A stretch of 64,000 nucleotides of DNA from Microvelia longipes (GCA_018340805.1 JACMZG010001913.1:22604712-22668711); one strand, 5' to 3'; counted from the first letter of the stretch, positions 39,726 through 48,870 are shown. Notes: generated by a model not told the origin, from the sequence alone. Program-made: numbers and translations.

Positions 39726-40711
39726 CATGAGGTTCTTTTTTAATATATGCACCTTCTCATGAGAAGTGTGTGAGGTTTGGATGAAAATGAGAACCTTTTT
39801 TTATACAAGGGTTTAAGTATTGAAGGAGTTCCTTTTAAGGGCAGGTGTGCTTGGTAGGGTGGTTAGGTACCGTGACGGCGGGTCAGGTACAAAATGAATT
39901 CTTTCATTATTGATATTTTCTTTTTTTTAAACACGAGGAGGGTAAGGATTTACCAATGTGAAAAAAGAAAGTATTATTGTAGTTTAAAATAGTAATTTGT
40001 TTTTGTATTGGATAGTAAGTGTAGAGATGTTTTATATTTTAAGGTACGGTTAGACTATAGATTTATAACTTTAGTATGGCATGATTGACATTTTTTCCTT
40101 GACGAAAGTTACCCAGACTAGACGCATTAGTGCGTGAGTGTTGGTGGTAAGTCTAGCGTATCCACATCTTTGGGGGTTGTTTTGATTTCACCCTCACTTA
40201 TATCACCTGGAAAGGTTTTCAACTCTTAACTCTAATTAAATAATTTATATTATACTTACTTTTAAAATGGATGTCTTGTCAAACGAAGTGCAGAAAACAA
40301 AAAATATTAAAATAGAATTAGCGGCATAATATCCTGATTTTTTTTTTTTTTTTTTTTTTTTTAAGAAATAGTTTTCTTCTGTTTTATTGAATAAGAATAG
40401 AGAATCTGTTTAAGTTTCAAACCTAAACAGGCAACTTGGATGTGATTTCTAGTAAGAAATATACTGTAAAGGATTTCAAGTTTGCTGCTGTATTTAGTAA
40501 ATACAGAAACATACTTTACAAAGTTGTTGAAATAAATAAATGCGTACACATAAGGTATTTTTTTAAAAAGGTTTATTTGTTAAAAAAATTACAATAAATA
40601 GTTTTTAAAAAAACTGGTTCATCTTTTTATTTACAATTTATATTTAAAAAAATTAGAAAAAAGTGTAAAAGTATAAAAATCTTAAATGTGAAGTAAAAAA
40701 AAAAAAAAAAA
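39726..40711. other. Left subterminal region of the Polinton, no gene seen
   Basis: About 1 kb between the left inverted repeat and the last gene. It contains the diverged inner part of the repeat, a run of about 24 T near 40340-40362 and an A-run at 40695-40711. I see no open frame with coding character. It may hold 3' processing signals for the minus-strand transcripts. Confidence 0.6.
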
Positions 40712-41098
40712 TTACTTAATCTTATCAAAAACTAAGTTATAAGCTTTGCCAGTTCTTCCGCAGTATCTTAAAGCCATGTAGGGTTCCAAATTGTACTGTG
40801 TAATATCTTCATCCGATAAAATCGCTGCAAATCTGCGAGGTAGAAAAACGTCGACATATTCTTCTTGCAGCTTTTCATCGTGTTTTAAAAGTGTCGCTAC
40901 TAGAGCAGCACCGTATTGAGTATTTTGCACCATAAACATACGAACAATATTATAAGGAATATCTTTTTGAAGATCTTCGATGGCAATTGTTTTTCTAAAG
41001 CTTGCGTTGCGATTAAGTTTGTCATGAAGAGACATTATGAAAGTTTCTAAAAAGACTGATGCTAATATCAAACGGTGTCTGCCTTTTATGATTTCCAT
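40712..41098 (-). CDS. Hypothetical Polinton accessory protein, 128 aa
   Basis: An intact ATG-to-stop frame of 128 codons, the most distal gene of the element. I do not recognise the family. The protein is a soluble, mixed-charge, probably helical chain: residues 1-30 are hydrophobic but interrupted by charges (MEIIKGRHRLILASVFLETF), followed by a charged middle (EDLQKD, KHDEKLQEEY). There is no signal peptide or clear membrane segment. It lies in the same orientation as its neighbours, 24 bases downstream of a stop-interrupted frame. As the last gene it may be read from a shared transcript. A role cannot be assigned; it belongs to the left-end accessory group with the BIR protein. Confidence 0.6.
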   Translation of the reverse strand: MEIIKGRHRLILASVFLETFIMSLHDKLNRNASFRKTIAIEDLQKDIPYNIVRMFMVQNTQYGAALVATLLKHDEKLQEEYVDVFLPRRFAAILSDEDITQYNLEPYMALRYCGRTGKAYNLVFDKIK

Positions 41099-41122
41099 CG
41101 TATCGTTAGTCAGTGGTGGGGG

Positions 41123-41455
41123 TTAGACTGGATAAACAATTTTTTTCAATACGAGTTCACTTACGCCCAGCTCTTTAATGTACTGGACAAAGTTGTAATA
41201 CGAAATTTCTACGTGGCAACATGAACATGTGTCTGGACCCTCTTCCGCTGATTCTTGTGACCAAACACACCCCGTAATGAGTGCCGTGTCGTGTTGTAAT
41301 GGGCCTGTTAAATTGTCTGGAAAAACGAATTAATTGTGCCAATTCCAGTGCGCCGCTGTAAATAGGAAAGCGGTCTTTTCTGCCAAGGGCTGTGTCATAT
41401 GACATTCTCTTAGTTCGCGGAACTTTTCGACATCGATATTATCAAGGACGTCCAT
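41123..41455 (-). pseudogene. Hypothetical accessory gene with one in-frame TAA
   Basis: From ATG at 41455 to the stop at 41123 there are 111 codons in one frame, interrupted only by a TAA at 41330-41332 (codon 42). The frame reads as coding on both sides of the stop: the first half has a charged start with DVEKFRELREC, the second half has a cysteine cluster CSCC and an ordered tail with FVQYIKELG. Other frames in the second half are open but look less like protein. I do not recognise the family. The simplest reading is a single nonsense substitution in an otherwise preserved gene. Readthrough or a sequencing error are alternatives. Confidence 0.6.
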
Positions 41456-41499
41456 GATGTCAACTATGAAACTAAATTTAAATCATGTACCGTTTCACT

Positions 41500-41838
41500 T
41501 TATATAGAGTTTTCAATGATATTTGCGTCTATAAACACTGTCAGGCCAGATATTTTTATATTAGACATAATTTCACTGACAAATTTGTTTGAATGATATC
41601 TATAGCAGGCAATAAGTTCTTTTTTGTCACATAGAAAAGTAATGATAGGATCTTTCATTCTCGTTTGAAATAAATCTAAAGTAATTATAACTTCTGCACT
41701 ATTTGACGCGTTTCTAGTTGCGTAATCATAAAGCTTAAACAAACCCTTGTACAACCACTCGTAGGCGGGAAATTTTTTATCATCAGGCGTGTATTTAATT
41801 AAAGCTACTAGTCGTACAAAATACGAATTCCCGCCCAA
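41500..41838 (-). CDS. Hypothetical accessory protein, about 112 aa, start unclear
   Basis: The frame is open from about 41900 to the stop at 41500 but has no ATG in its first part. The first codons that look like protein begin at a TTG near 41838, so the true start is uncertain or the 5' part is broken. The visible protein is soluble with alternating aromatic and charged segments (YEWLYKGLFKLYDYA, DLFQTRMKDPIITFLC). No family is recognised. It directly follows the BIR gene on the same strand, so it may be a 3' part of a longer or co-transcribed unit. Confidence 0.45.
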   Translation of the reverse strand: MGGNSYFVRLVALIKYTPDDKKFPAYEWLYKGLFKLYDYATRNASNSAEVIITLDLFQTRMKDPIITFLCDKKELIACYRYHSNKFVSEIMSNIKISGLTVFIDANIIENSI

Positions 41839-41914
41839 GTAACCGTGAGAAGTTTCTTGTGTTATAATAAAATGCTCGCATTCGTAAACTATATTATTTT
41901 GTTAAATGGTGGCA

Positions 41915-42292
41915 TTATTCACGTTTTTTACTATCACGCTTTGATACACACACTGAACACTTTAACCCCTTACATAAGGGAGACCATCTGCAATGTTCGT
42001 TATCGGGGATGTCCCCACAATCCCACTTGGCTAAGGCGATTTTACAGTAAACACACCGAGCCACGTCTTCAAACCCAGTGTAATAAAAGCCTGAAATGGC
42101 AAGTCTCATAGGGGAGACGTGGGAGGACCAAGTTTCAAAAGTGAGAATACGCGTTTCCCAATTAGTCATGTCTAAATTTAAGGCCTCGATTTGTTTCATT
42201 ACAAAGAAAGCGTTTGACAGAGCGCAAGGCACGCCTTTGGCATGTTTATAATGTGTTAAACAACGGTTTTGTAAAAAGAGTGTTTTTTTCAT
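41915..42292 (-). CDS. BIR-domain (IAP-like) protein segment
   Basis: Residues numbered from the ATG at 42292 (125 codons). The C-terminal two-thirds is a clear BIR domain: R-x-x-TFETW, then LAISGFYYTG, the zinc ligand pair C-x-x-C (CVYC), the helix start W-x-x-x-D-x-P, the third ligand in NEH and the fourth in PLC. This is the complete Cys2-His-Cys set. BIR proteins (cellular and viral IAPs) bind caspases or IAP antagonists and block cell death. No RING finger follows; a short Cys-containing basic tail (CSVC..KKRE) ends the protein. The upstream residues (KHAKGVPCALSNAF) resemble the C-terminal part of the accessory family also seen at 48.2-48.7 kb, so the BIR was probably the C-terminal half of a larger protein whose 5' part (42293-42620) is now out of frame. 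Confidence 0.85.
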   Translation of the reverse strand: MKKTLFLQNRCLTHYKHAKGVPCALSNAFFVMKQIEALNLDMTNWETRILTFETWSSHVSPMRLAISGFYYTGFEDVARCVYCKIALAKWDCGDIPDNEHCRWSPLCKGLKCSVCVSKRDSKKRE

Positions 42293-42620
42293 CGGAAAAT
42301 AAGTCAAAATTGACAACTAATGGTAATTTCGAACCAAATAAGTTCTGTAAAAGTCTTCGAGTTCTTTTACCTTGAAAAAATATAAAATCATAACCTCTAA
42401 GGGTCTTCAATAATTTTATTTAAATGACCTACATCTATGCTAGCAATATATGGTCGGAATTGTAACTTTCAAATACCTGGCTCGGGCTATTTGTTCTAAA
42501 AATCCAATGACACGAATTCCCGTTAAAGTCCACTACGGCAAGTTCCTTTACAAGAACCAATGACGATTTACCATTCTCTTTAAATTTGTCACCTAAACTA
42601 TCAATTACTATGTAACGCAT
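42293..42620 (-). pseudogene. Frame-broken N-terminal half of the accessory/BIR gene
   Basis: Starts at an ATG (42620) and reads into a segment with LVLVKELAVVDFNG and HWIFR, then loses frame. Similar protein reappears in other frames near 42420 and 42290-42400, where DFIFFQGKR is visible. These words match in kind and order the accessory protein at 48214-48709 (FIVKELCLID, HYIFK, IYVKGRER), so I place both in one family. At least three frame changes separate the start from the BIR segment. The homology is inferred by eye; the function of the family is not established to my knowledge. Confidence 0.6.
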
Positions 42621-42867
42621 TTTAAGGTTCTTATTATTATTATTATTGTTTGCTTAATTTTAAGTAAATAAATTTAATTTACTATATGGTGTAAATATTA
42701 CTTTTAAGAAAAAAAAAAAAATGCTACTTTGAAAATTCAATGTTTTTACTCAAGCAATGCTATTTTTACAATGTGCTCATGTTAGTTATATCAGGCCCCA
42801 CACTTCGCCAAAGTCTGAGCACGTAGTGGGGGACCCACCCTTTGTTACAGAGAGTGGGGATCGGACA
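42621..42867. other. AT-rich gap between accessory genes
   Basis: Contains a (TTA)n stretch at 42629-42650, an A-run at 42708-42721 and a short GC-richer segment at 42790-42860. No coding frame is seen. It may carry the promoter of the BIR/accessory gene. Confidence 0.5.
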
Positions 42868-43533
42868 TTAAATCGGTCCTATATCTTCCAAATCTTGGAC
42901 TAATAGGGCGAATTCGTCATTTAACGAACGGACCGTTTCTCTAACTGGTGGCGCGCAAATTCTTTGAGCCGGTTGCGCGCGTCTGTCCGATACTTGGTTA
43001 TTATTATTATTATTCCCGTTATTGGGAATACTATAAGCGGTGGCGCTATTAGACGATGCTGTAGCGTTGCTAGTAGCATTTGACAGCAATGACATCGGTA
43101 TACTAGTGTACAATATTTCACCGGCTAATTTGATTTGTGGTAACAAAAGATTTAATCTAATAGCCTGTTGTGCATTTAAATTAATTGATAACGGAGCCCT
43201 TTCCAATAGGCAGTCCAACCAGCTGGCCGTGTAGACAAAATCTATAGTTCTTGGTCTAGTTTCATAATTTATTTTAGCCGAAAAATGCTTTCCAATAAGA
43301 ATATATTCAGTGTTCTTCCTTTTCTTTTCAGACGAAATTAAATCCACCATTTGCCCAAGTCCGTCAAATACAATCTTCCAATCGTCAGGGGTAAAATAAA
43401 AGCATATCTTACCGTCAAAACTAGATAGAGCAACTATAGGAGTCCGACTTGTTTTAGTTAAAGCTAACAAAACAACACGTCTTGAGTCAAGTAGAAAACT
43501 CCAAGTAATACGTAAATCTTCACAATGCTCCAT
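42868..43533 (-). CDS. Hypothetical Polinton protein, 221 aa
   Basis: An intact 221-codon frame with an ATG start (MEHCEDLRITW). I do not recognise the family. The first 140 residues look like a folded domain rich in beta-type segments (VVLLALTKT, ICFYFTPDDW, YILIGKHF, TIDFVYTASW). Residues 150-200 are low complexity (Ser/Ala/Asn, with six Asn in a row near residue 175) and the last 25 are acidic (LVQDLEDIGPI). The layout, a folded domain plus flexible linker and acidic tail, is seen in many viral DNA-binding or regulatory proteins, but that is only an analogy. It follows the integrase at a distance of 330 bases, which should hold its own promoter. Confidence 0.65.
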   Translation of the reverse strand: MEHCEDLRITWSFLLDSRRVVLLALTKTSRTPIVALSSFDGKICFYFTPDDWKIVFDGLGQMVDLISSEKKRKNTEYILIGKHFSAKINYETRPRTIDFVYTASWLDCLLERAPLSINLNAQQAIRLNLLLPQIKLAGEILYTSIPMSLLSNATSNATASSNSATAYSIPNNGNNNNNNQVSDRRAQPAQRICAPPVRETVRSLNDEFALLVQDLEDIGPI

Positions 43534-43860
43534 ATTTTATTTAGAGTACGCGCGTTATAAACGATATCAATAACAGGAAAAAAGGCGCGTTTCGAACAAA
43601 AAAGGAATTAATTAGTTTAATATTAAACGACAGCAAGGCAATGACAAAATCCAACTCTACCGCGTCACACCCCACTTCTCACCCCCTTCGCATGGTTACG
43701 CATCGCCACTACTACCACCCTAGACCTACCACCCTACCGCAGGTTGTCATGGGCACGTGCATTGGATTGTAAACAAACAACCAACACGCGCACGTACATG
43801 AACAAATTGGAACAAAAGTAGAAAAAGATTGTCGCTTAACAAAAAAAAAAATAATATAAT
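43534..43860. other. Intergenic region of the Polinton, GC-richer than its surroundings
   Basis: Between the 221-aa gene and the integrase. Bases 43660-43790 are pyrimidine- and CG-rich, with repeated ACCACCCTA-type words resembling the subterminal TIR words on the opposite strand. A TTATAA-like box lies just upstream of the 221-aa start on the minus strand. No coding frame is seen. Confidence 0.5.
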
Positions 43861-45073
43861 TTATTTTAAGGTTATCCAAGAATTTTTTTCGTTAGGCATA
43901 CCTAACCATTTAACTAGAGCACGATTTTTGTCCTTTTTAAGAATTTTTTCAATTAAAAATGAATTGGGGAATCGCGTTTTACGAATTTCCTCTTCGTAAA
44001 ACTTGCCCAATATAGGACGTTTATCTTCATCAATTAATTCGTACATGGGCACAGATCTGGGGTAAACTTTGGCAATTTTAAACTGCTCATTAGTCCATCG
44101 GGAAGATAACCCTTTTCAAATAGAGTCTTGTAACGACTTATACGCACAGTGTCGCCAATTTTTAAACGTGGAAATCTCTGCTTCATTTTATATTTGTATA
44201 GACGTTCAAGTACGGCTCTCTCGTGCTTTTTCGTCACGTCCTTAGGTCTCATACCCGTACTACGATGTACACGACTATTGTAATCTGAGAGTAACTGTGG
44301 CAAATATTTTACCCACTTGTACTGACCGATAATATTAAAATGCTTCCACATAGCCTCTTTAAGGGTTCGGTTAAACCGCTCCACTATAGTTTTAAACTAC
44401 TATACGTACTGTACTTTATCTTGTTTTCCGCCATCAATTTTGCAAAATCACGATTATAATATTCTTTTCCAAGATCTGTTTGAAGAAATTTCGGAGTAAA
44501 TTTAGCTTGTTTGAAAATTTTTTGCATTGCATTAGCAACTTCTAATCCAGTTTTGCGTTTTAATGGGATTGCCCAAGCTTTTTTAGAGCCACAATCAATT
44601 GTTGTTAAAAGATACCGATATCCCATGTCTTCATACGGTATCATTTCTACAAGGTCTGACTCCCACTTGTCATCTAAGACGCCTTTAATTATAACTCGAG
44701 ATCTAGGAAAATTTCTACGGGCTGGTGCATGAATCTCTTGAACTAAAGCTTTTTCAACGTTGTTTGTTGCCGATCGCCGGCGGACAACGAAATTTGGCGC
44801 TTGCGCGACATCGGGGGATAAACTAAACTGCCACTTTGCAACGTACTCTTTACTATTTAAATTAACCATTGGCTGTTGTTGTTGTAATTTAGAAGTTGTT
44901 TTAGAATCACTAATCGGTCCGGATTGTGTTAACACGGTATTGATTAATTCGTCTACATAAGCTTTAGTGCACGCGTCGGTCGGACAAATCGGAGTCCCGA
45001 CATTTATTACCCTTTCTCCGCGTGCGTCTAAATCAAAATGATTACGACGTTTTCCAAACTTATTCACAGACAT
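43861..45073 (-). pseudogene. Retrovirus-type (DDE) integrase with C-terminal chromodomain, frame-broken
   Basis: This enzyme inserts the element into host DNA and makes the 6-bp duplication. I start it at the ATG at 45073. An N-terminal segment (see findings) precedes the integrase proper, which begins about residue 120 with HAPARRNFPRSR. The catalytic core shows all three acidic residues: Asp in ESDLVEM, Asp in LQTDLGKEYYN and Glu in ERFNRTLKE. A C-terminal chromodomain (VKWLG, ending NSWI) is present, as in known Polinton integrases. The frame changes twice, near 44395 between the second Asp and the Glu, and near 44090 before the chromodomain, so a full-length product is not made from this sequence as given. 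Confidence 0.9.
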
Positions 45074-45160
45074 TACTGATTGCCCAGCTCCATTAACGTT
45101 TATTTTATACGAAAAAAAAAAAAAAAGTATAAGCACGCATAGACGATGGCGCGGGAGTTA

Positions 45161-46297
45161 TTACTTAATTATAATACCGGCCTCTTCGAGTTCCTCTATA
45201 ATAGACTCTATTTCATTATCAACCCCTGTGTTTCCCGCCATTTTTGAACCCGTTAATAAACGTAATCTATTTACTAATTCGTTTGCATTGTCCCAGTAAA
45301 CATAATTTGTTTTTAGCGACGTGTAAGCATTGAAACCGTCTGTTAAACTTTTTCCCACACCGTGGCCAGTATTTTTTCTGTTTTGTTTATATACTAATTT
45401 CATTAATAAAGACTTGTACTTCCCGCCGGACGTATTGTACCGTTGAAATTTGGAATAGCCACGCCTTGCTAAATTTGTATCATTAACAATTTCGGTGTAA
45501 TTGTTTAAATCGTCGAGTGTATAATCTTTACGTTCGGGTTTGCGTAGAAATAATAATTTGAAAAGTCCCGGAGTTGCCGGATATGCATTGCCTTTCACGT
45601 ACAAATGATTTCCGTCTATATTCATATTTGAATCTCCTATTGTGAGTTTACCCTGAGCACCGACCCTAGGTCCGTAAATAGTGTCCAATTCCTGACGAAT
45701 GCTCGAATTTCCGGTCAATAACCATTTTACATAAACTCGGGCTGACGGATTGACTTTGCTTAGAAATTGGTCTATACTAGCACGCCGCCGAGTTACCGGT
45801 GTTTGACGGGCACTGATATTTTTTATTCTACTACTACTACTATTACTAGGGGTGGAATGACTTCTAGCTCGCGGAGACGGTGAACTATTTACTAAAGTTG
45901 ACGCCAATTTCGGTAAAAAAGAATCGTCAAGACTTGTCTTTTCTATTTTTCCTTCATCTCCCGTTTCGGTGGCGCTATCAAAAACGTTATCACTATTTCC
46001 GTCGTCGCCGTCATCATCATCATCATCAAAACTATCACCTTCTTCCCACTGTGTCCCAACTGTAGATCTATTTGCATGATTATTTTTACTACTACTATTA
46101 CGATCTGTCCCGCTAGCGGAAAGTGTTTTATTTAAAGTTTCAGAAATGTTTTTAAGAGGTTCCAAGATAGGCTTAACACTTTCTTCAGCCTCCTTTTCCA
46201 CGATCGCCCTACTTTCACGTATAAGGCGATTTTTCTTGCGCACGGCATCTCTAACCCTAATTAGTTCTCTCTTGACCTGTTTACTCTTAGGATCCAT
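45161..46297 (-). CDS. DUF8207-type Polinton protein, 378 aa
   Basis: An intact frame; I choose the ATG at 46297 (MDPKSKQ) because it lies 4 bases after the ATPase stop, although an in-frame ATG exists at 46330. Residues 1-60 are basic and helical, 85-115 are strongly acidic (six Asp in a row), and 130-175 are Ser-rich and basic. The C-terminal 200 residues form the conserved domain: a segment with YGPRVGAQGKLTIGDS, a PATPGLFKLLFLRKPER block, YVYWDNANELVNRLRLL and the ending GNTGVDNEIESIIEELEEAG. I recognise this as the domain often called DUF8207 in arthropod annotations (from memory), which travels with Polintons. Its role is unknown; abundance next to capsid genes suggests a virion or assembly function, which is inference. 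Confidence 0.8.
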   Translation of the reverse strand: MDPKSKQVKRELIRVRDAVRKKNRLIRESRAIVEKEAEESVKPILEPLKNISETLNKTLSASGTDRNSSSKNNHANRSTVGTQWEEGDSFDDDDDDGDDGNSDNVFDSATETGDEGKIEKTSLDDSFLPKLASTLVNSSPSPRARSHSTPSNSSSSRIKNISARQTPVTRRRASIDQFLSKVNPSARVYVKWLLTGNSSIRQELDTIYGPRVGAQGKLTIGDSNMNIDGNHLYVKGNAYPATPGLFKLLFLRKPERKDYTLDDLNNYTEIVNDTNLARRGYSKFQRYNTSGGKYKSLLMKLVYKQNRKNTGHGVGKSLTDGFNAYTSLKTNYVYWDNANELVNRLRLLTGSKMAGNTGVDNEIESIIEELEEAGIIIK

Positions 46298-46301
46298 TTT
46301 T

Positions 46302-47025
46302 TCAACTGAAAGCCTCTTCGGGCTTTTCAAAGATTATAAAGACGTCAAACCCTTTTCTATACCGTCCCTTATTTATGTCGGACAATTTATCTATAACTAG
46401 AAAGCCGTACTCATTATCATGCCAAGTTTTGCGACACATTTCTTTAAATCGGTCAAATGACATGTCTGTATTTTATATGGTCATCATAAATGTGCCTAAG
46501 ATTTAGTAAATCGGTTTTAAATATTATCAGCATATTACACTGGTCCCTTATTAAATGTTTAGGGATGTGAGTGTAGGACTGGCAAAGATAGAATGTATCT
46601 ATGCCGTTGTGACGTCCCTGAGTGAAATAACGTTTTATAATATCTTGATTAGACGTCATAACATCGTCAAATACACAAATTGACCTATCTTTTACCTCAT
46701 TGGGTTCGACGACGTTATTTGAATCGGAAAATTCAAAATAACCAATTTCGGGTAGTTTTTGCATGACTTTTGCTAAATACCTATACTTGGGCTGGTGAAG
46801 AGTTTTACTGTAAATGTATAAGTTTTTAAATCTCAACCCGTTTTCGTGTAAAAGTAAATTAATCATTAAACAAGTTTTACCTGACCCACTGGCTGCACAC
46901 ACCAGTGCACGTATCGGTTGTTTACCAAACAACGGACCGTGACGGTTCTCTATTTCACCCCTATCATTTTCAGAAGCATTAATCGACGACACATCGAGTT
47001 TAGTACGATGTTTCTTAAACAACAT
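46302..47025 (-). pseudogene. Genome-packaging ATPase (FtsK/HerA-type), one frameshift
   Basis: A P-loop ATPase that pumps DNA into the capsid in Polintons, adenovirus-like viruses and relatives. Starting at the ATG at 47025, the Walker A motif ASGSGKT lies near residue 50, a Walker B SICVFDDVM near residue 115, and a sensor-like FYLCQSY near 145. The frame runs open to a stop at 46453, but the conserved C-terminal part (KEMCRKTWHDNEYG and following) continues in another frame from about 46478 to the stop at 46302. A single frame change thus removes about 55 residues. The gene lies 11 bases after the metalloprotease stop and 4 bases before the next start. Confidence 0.88.
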
Positions 47026-47036
47026 ATTAGCATCTA

Positions 47037-47759
47037 TTAACAATCAGGCGGTGCTTCTTCTTTGTTATATACAAATGGAATTAGTTTGATTGTCTTACGT
47101 TCTTTCTTATATAGACCTTTAATGCTGGCTATATCAACAGAATTTAATTGGTAATCGATCAAATTTGAGGGGAACTTGTCATGCCTATACCTGGGGAAAA
47201 GTAAACTATGAACTGAATTATTATGATACAACCCTAATGAGTGCGCCACCTCATGCGCCAAAGTAATAAACAATGAAACTTTTCTTCCAGACGGTCTATT
47301 CATGGAATAATCCCAATCTACATCACCGTTTAAGTGAATGCTAGACTTTGTCATAGGCTCTGGAAAAGTAGCGTGCCCTAGACTGTTTGTACTTTTAAAA
47401 ACATTAGTACACATAGCAGTACCCATAGTAAGACGTTTGTGTTCGTCTTTTTCAAAACTTATTTGTATATCTGCCTCTGATGGTTGAATTGGCCCATGAT
47501 CACCTGTAAATTTAGCGTACCATACTACAGTTAAAACTTCGTCATCTATATGTTTAGTCCACAATTCAAAAGCTCGGTGAACAAGATCATGTGGTATATC
47601 GCCAAATACAGCATATGTAATGACGGGTTTCTGCCAGCGTACTGGTTCTAGTTTAAAGCCTCGTGTAGAAGGTCCTGTATTAGAACTATTAAGAAAATAT
47701 TCGCAAACGACTTTATTGCAATTTTTGCAATCACCTGTTTTCAGTGTACTCGGCTCCAT
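47037..47759 (-). CDS. Matrixin-like zinc metalloprotease, 240 aa
   Basis: An intact frame from the ATG at 47759 (MEPSTLK). The catalytic domain starts with W-x-K-P-x-ITYA and HRAFELWTKH, typical of the matrix metalloproteinase fold. A zinc- and calcium-site region follows (HATFPEP, IHLNGDVDW), then the zinc signature HEVAHSLGLYH (HExxHxxGxxH) and a Met-turn-like SLLFPRY in which Leu replaces the usual Met. There is no signal peptide, no cysteine-switch pro-domain and no hemopexin repeats. The N-terminus has a small cysteine group (C-x-x-C..C). Host-derived capture is likely, since matrixins are animal proteins also found in some insect viruses. The role could be maturation, egress or tissue spread; location is unknown. 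Confidence 0.88.
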   Translation of the reverse strand: MEPSTLKTGDCKNCNKVVCEYFLNSSNTGPSTRGFKLEPVRWQKPVITYAVFGDIPHDLVHRAFELWTKHIDDEVLTVVWYAKFTGDHGPIQPSEADIQISFEKDEHKRLTMGTAMCTNVFKSTNSLGHATFPEPMTKSSIHLNGDVDWDYSMNRPSGRKVSLFITLAHEVAHSLGLYHNNSVHSLLFPRYRHDKFPSNLIDYQLNSVDIASIKGLYKKERKTIKLIPFVYNKEEAPPDC

Positions 47760-47768
47760 TGCTAACAA

Positions 47769-48213
47769 TGTACTGATGCAAAAGTTGCTATAGTCGTGCT
47801 ATTTATTCATTTTTAATAGGTGGTGGGGTATATTCTTAAACTAAAAAGCCAATAAATACACACACATTTAAAAGCATATTTATAATTTGTACATTTTCTT
47901 TCTTTTTTCATTATATACATTTATTTATTTATTAAAATAAAAATGTGAAACACTAAAAAAAAAAAAAATAAATCAAAATAATAAAAACGTTATATAAAAA
48001 TTATTACTATAATTTACACGTACATATTGTGTATAAATATACAAGTACGTAATTAAATAAATGCAAAAAAAAAAAAAAAAAATAAAAAAAAAAAATATAT
48101 ATACATACATACATACACATTATTATTATTATTATAGTTAAATGCACGCACTTTCTTCTTCTTTTTCTTCTTTAAAAAAATCCTTCTATTACCAAAGAGG
48201 TATGTGTAAATTT
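47769..48213. other. AT-rich gap with homopolymers
   Basis: Low-complexity sequence with A-runs at 47957-47969 and 48066-48083 and a (TTA)n/(TAT)n stretch at 48119-48136. No coding frame is supported; frames here consist of Lys, Phe and Tyr repeats. It may hold the 3' end of the accessory gene at 48.2-48.7 kb and the promoter of the metalloprotease. Confidence 0.55.
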
Positions 48214-48709
48214 TTAGGGCCTGGTCCCGGGCACAGGAATATGTTTGTTGGAGTGGTCCAAACAAGCTTTGGTGCTAAATTTGGACCAAAATTCGTGGTC
48301 CGCAAATGCAGGCATCCCCATTTCGCCCATCTCTATAACGTCATGGTCCACCATGCCGAGGGATCGTAAAAACTCCTCTTCTCTCTCTCCCTTTAACATA
48401 TATTTTATCACTGCTGTCACTGTACCTTTTAATTATCTCGTCCATTTTATTGTAATCTACATCGCCGGAATCCCAATGCAGTCCGTGAAAGTTTTGAAAT
48501 AACCACTTGTTGTTTTGATCATCTGCAAAATTAGTGTTGGCCGACGGCACTGGGGGTTTAAAGATGTAATGGTTGCAGCAACCATTATTCGCATCTATGA
48601 GACAGAGCTCTTTCACAATAAAACTCGAATTACTCGACTTCGTATGGTTACAGCTCTTGCAGTGGCTACCACTGTAGCAAATAAAGTCAATAATTAATTC
48701 ACTGGCCAT
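48214..48709 (-). pseudogene. Accessory-family protein (IYVKG type), one frameshift
   Basis: Starts at the ATG at 48709. The protein has early Cys/His residues, then FIVKELCLID, HYIFKPPVPS, NKWLFQNFHGLHW and IYVKGRER, which I recognise by pattern as a recurrent accessory protein of arthropod Polintons (from memory). The order of beta-rich and helical segments recalls a small nuclease-like fold, but no catalytic set is proven. Close to a GAGAGAGA run near 48385 the frame changes; the continuation (FLRSLGMVDHD, then KACLDHSNKH) runs in another frame to 48214. A second family member is found at 42.3-42.6 kb. Confidence 0.6.
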
Positions 48710-48870
48710 TTCACTTTTAATTTAAAACTTTTATAATCGAAAGAAAAAAAAAATTTACGAAACTTTTTATGTTATTATTTAAAAAACAAGAGAGAGAGAG
48801 AGGGAGTTACTTGTACTTGAGTCACAACAAACTGGACCCTTTATAGAAAAAAGGTTGAGGGCCGTACAAG

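Noticed and set aside
43861..45073. Endogenous retrovirus or Ty3/gypsy element, from the integrase
   Set aside because: No reverse transcriptase, gag or LTRs; the integrase belongs to the Polinton set bounded by its inverted repeats.
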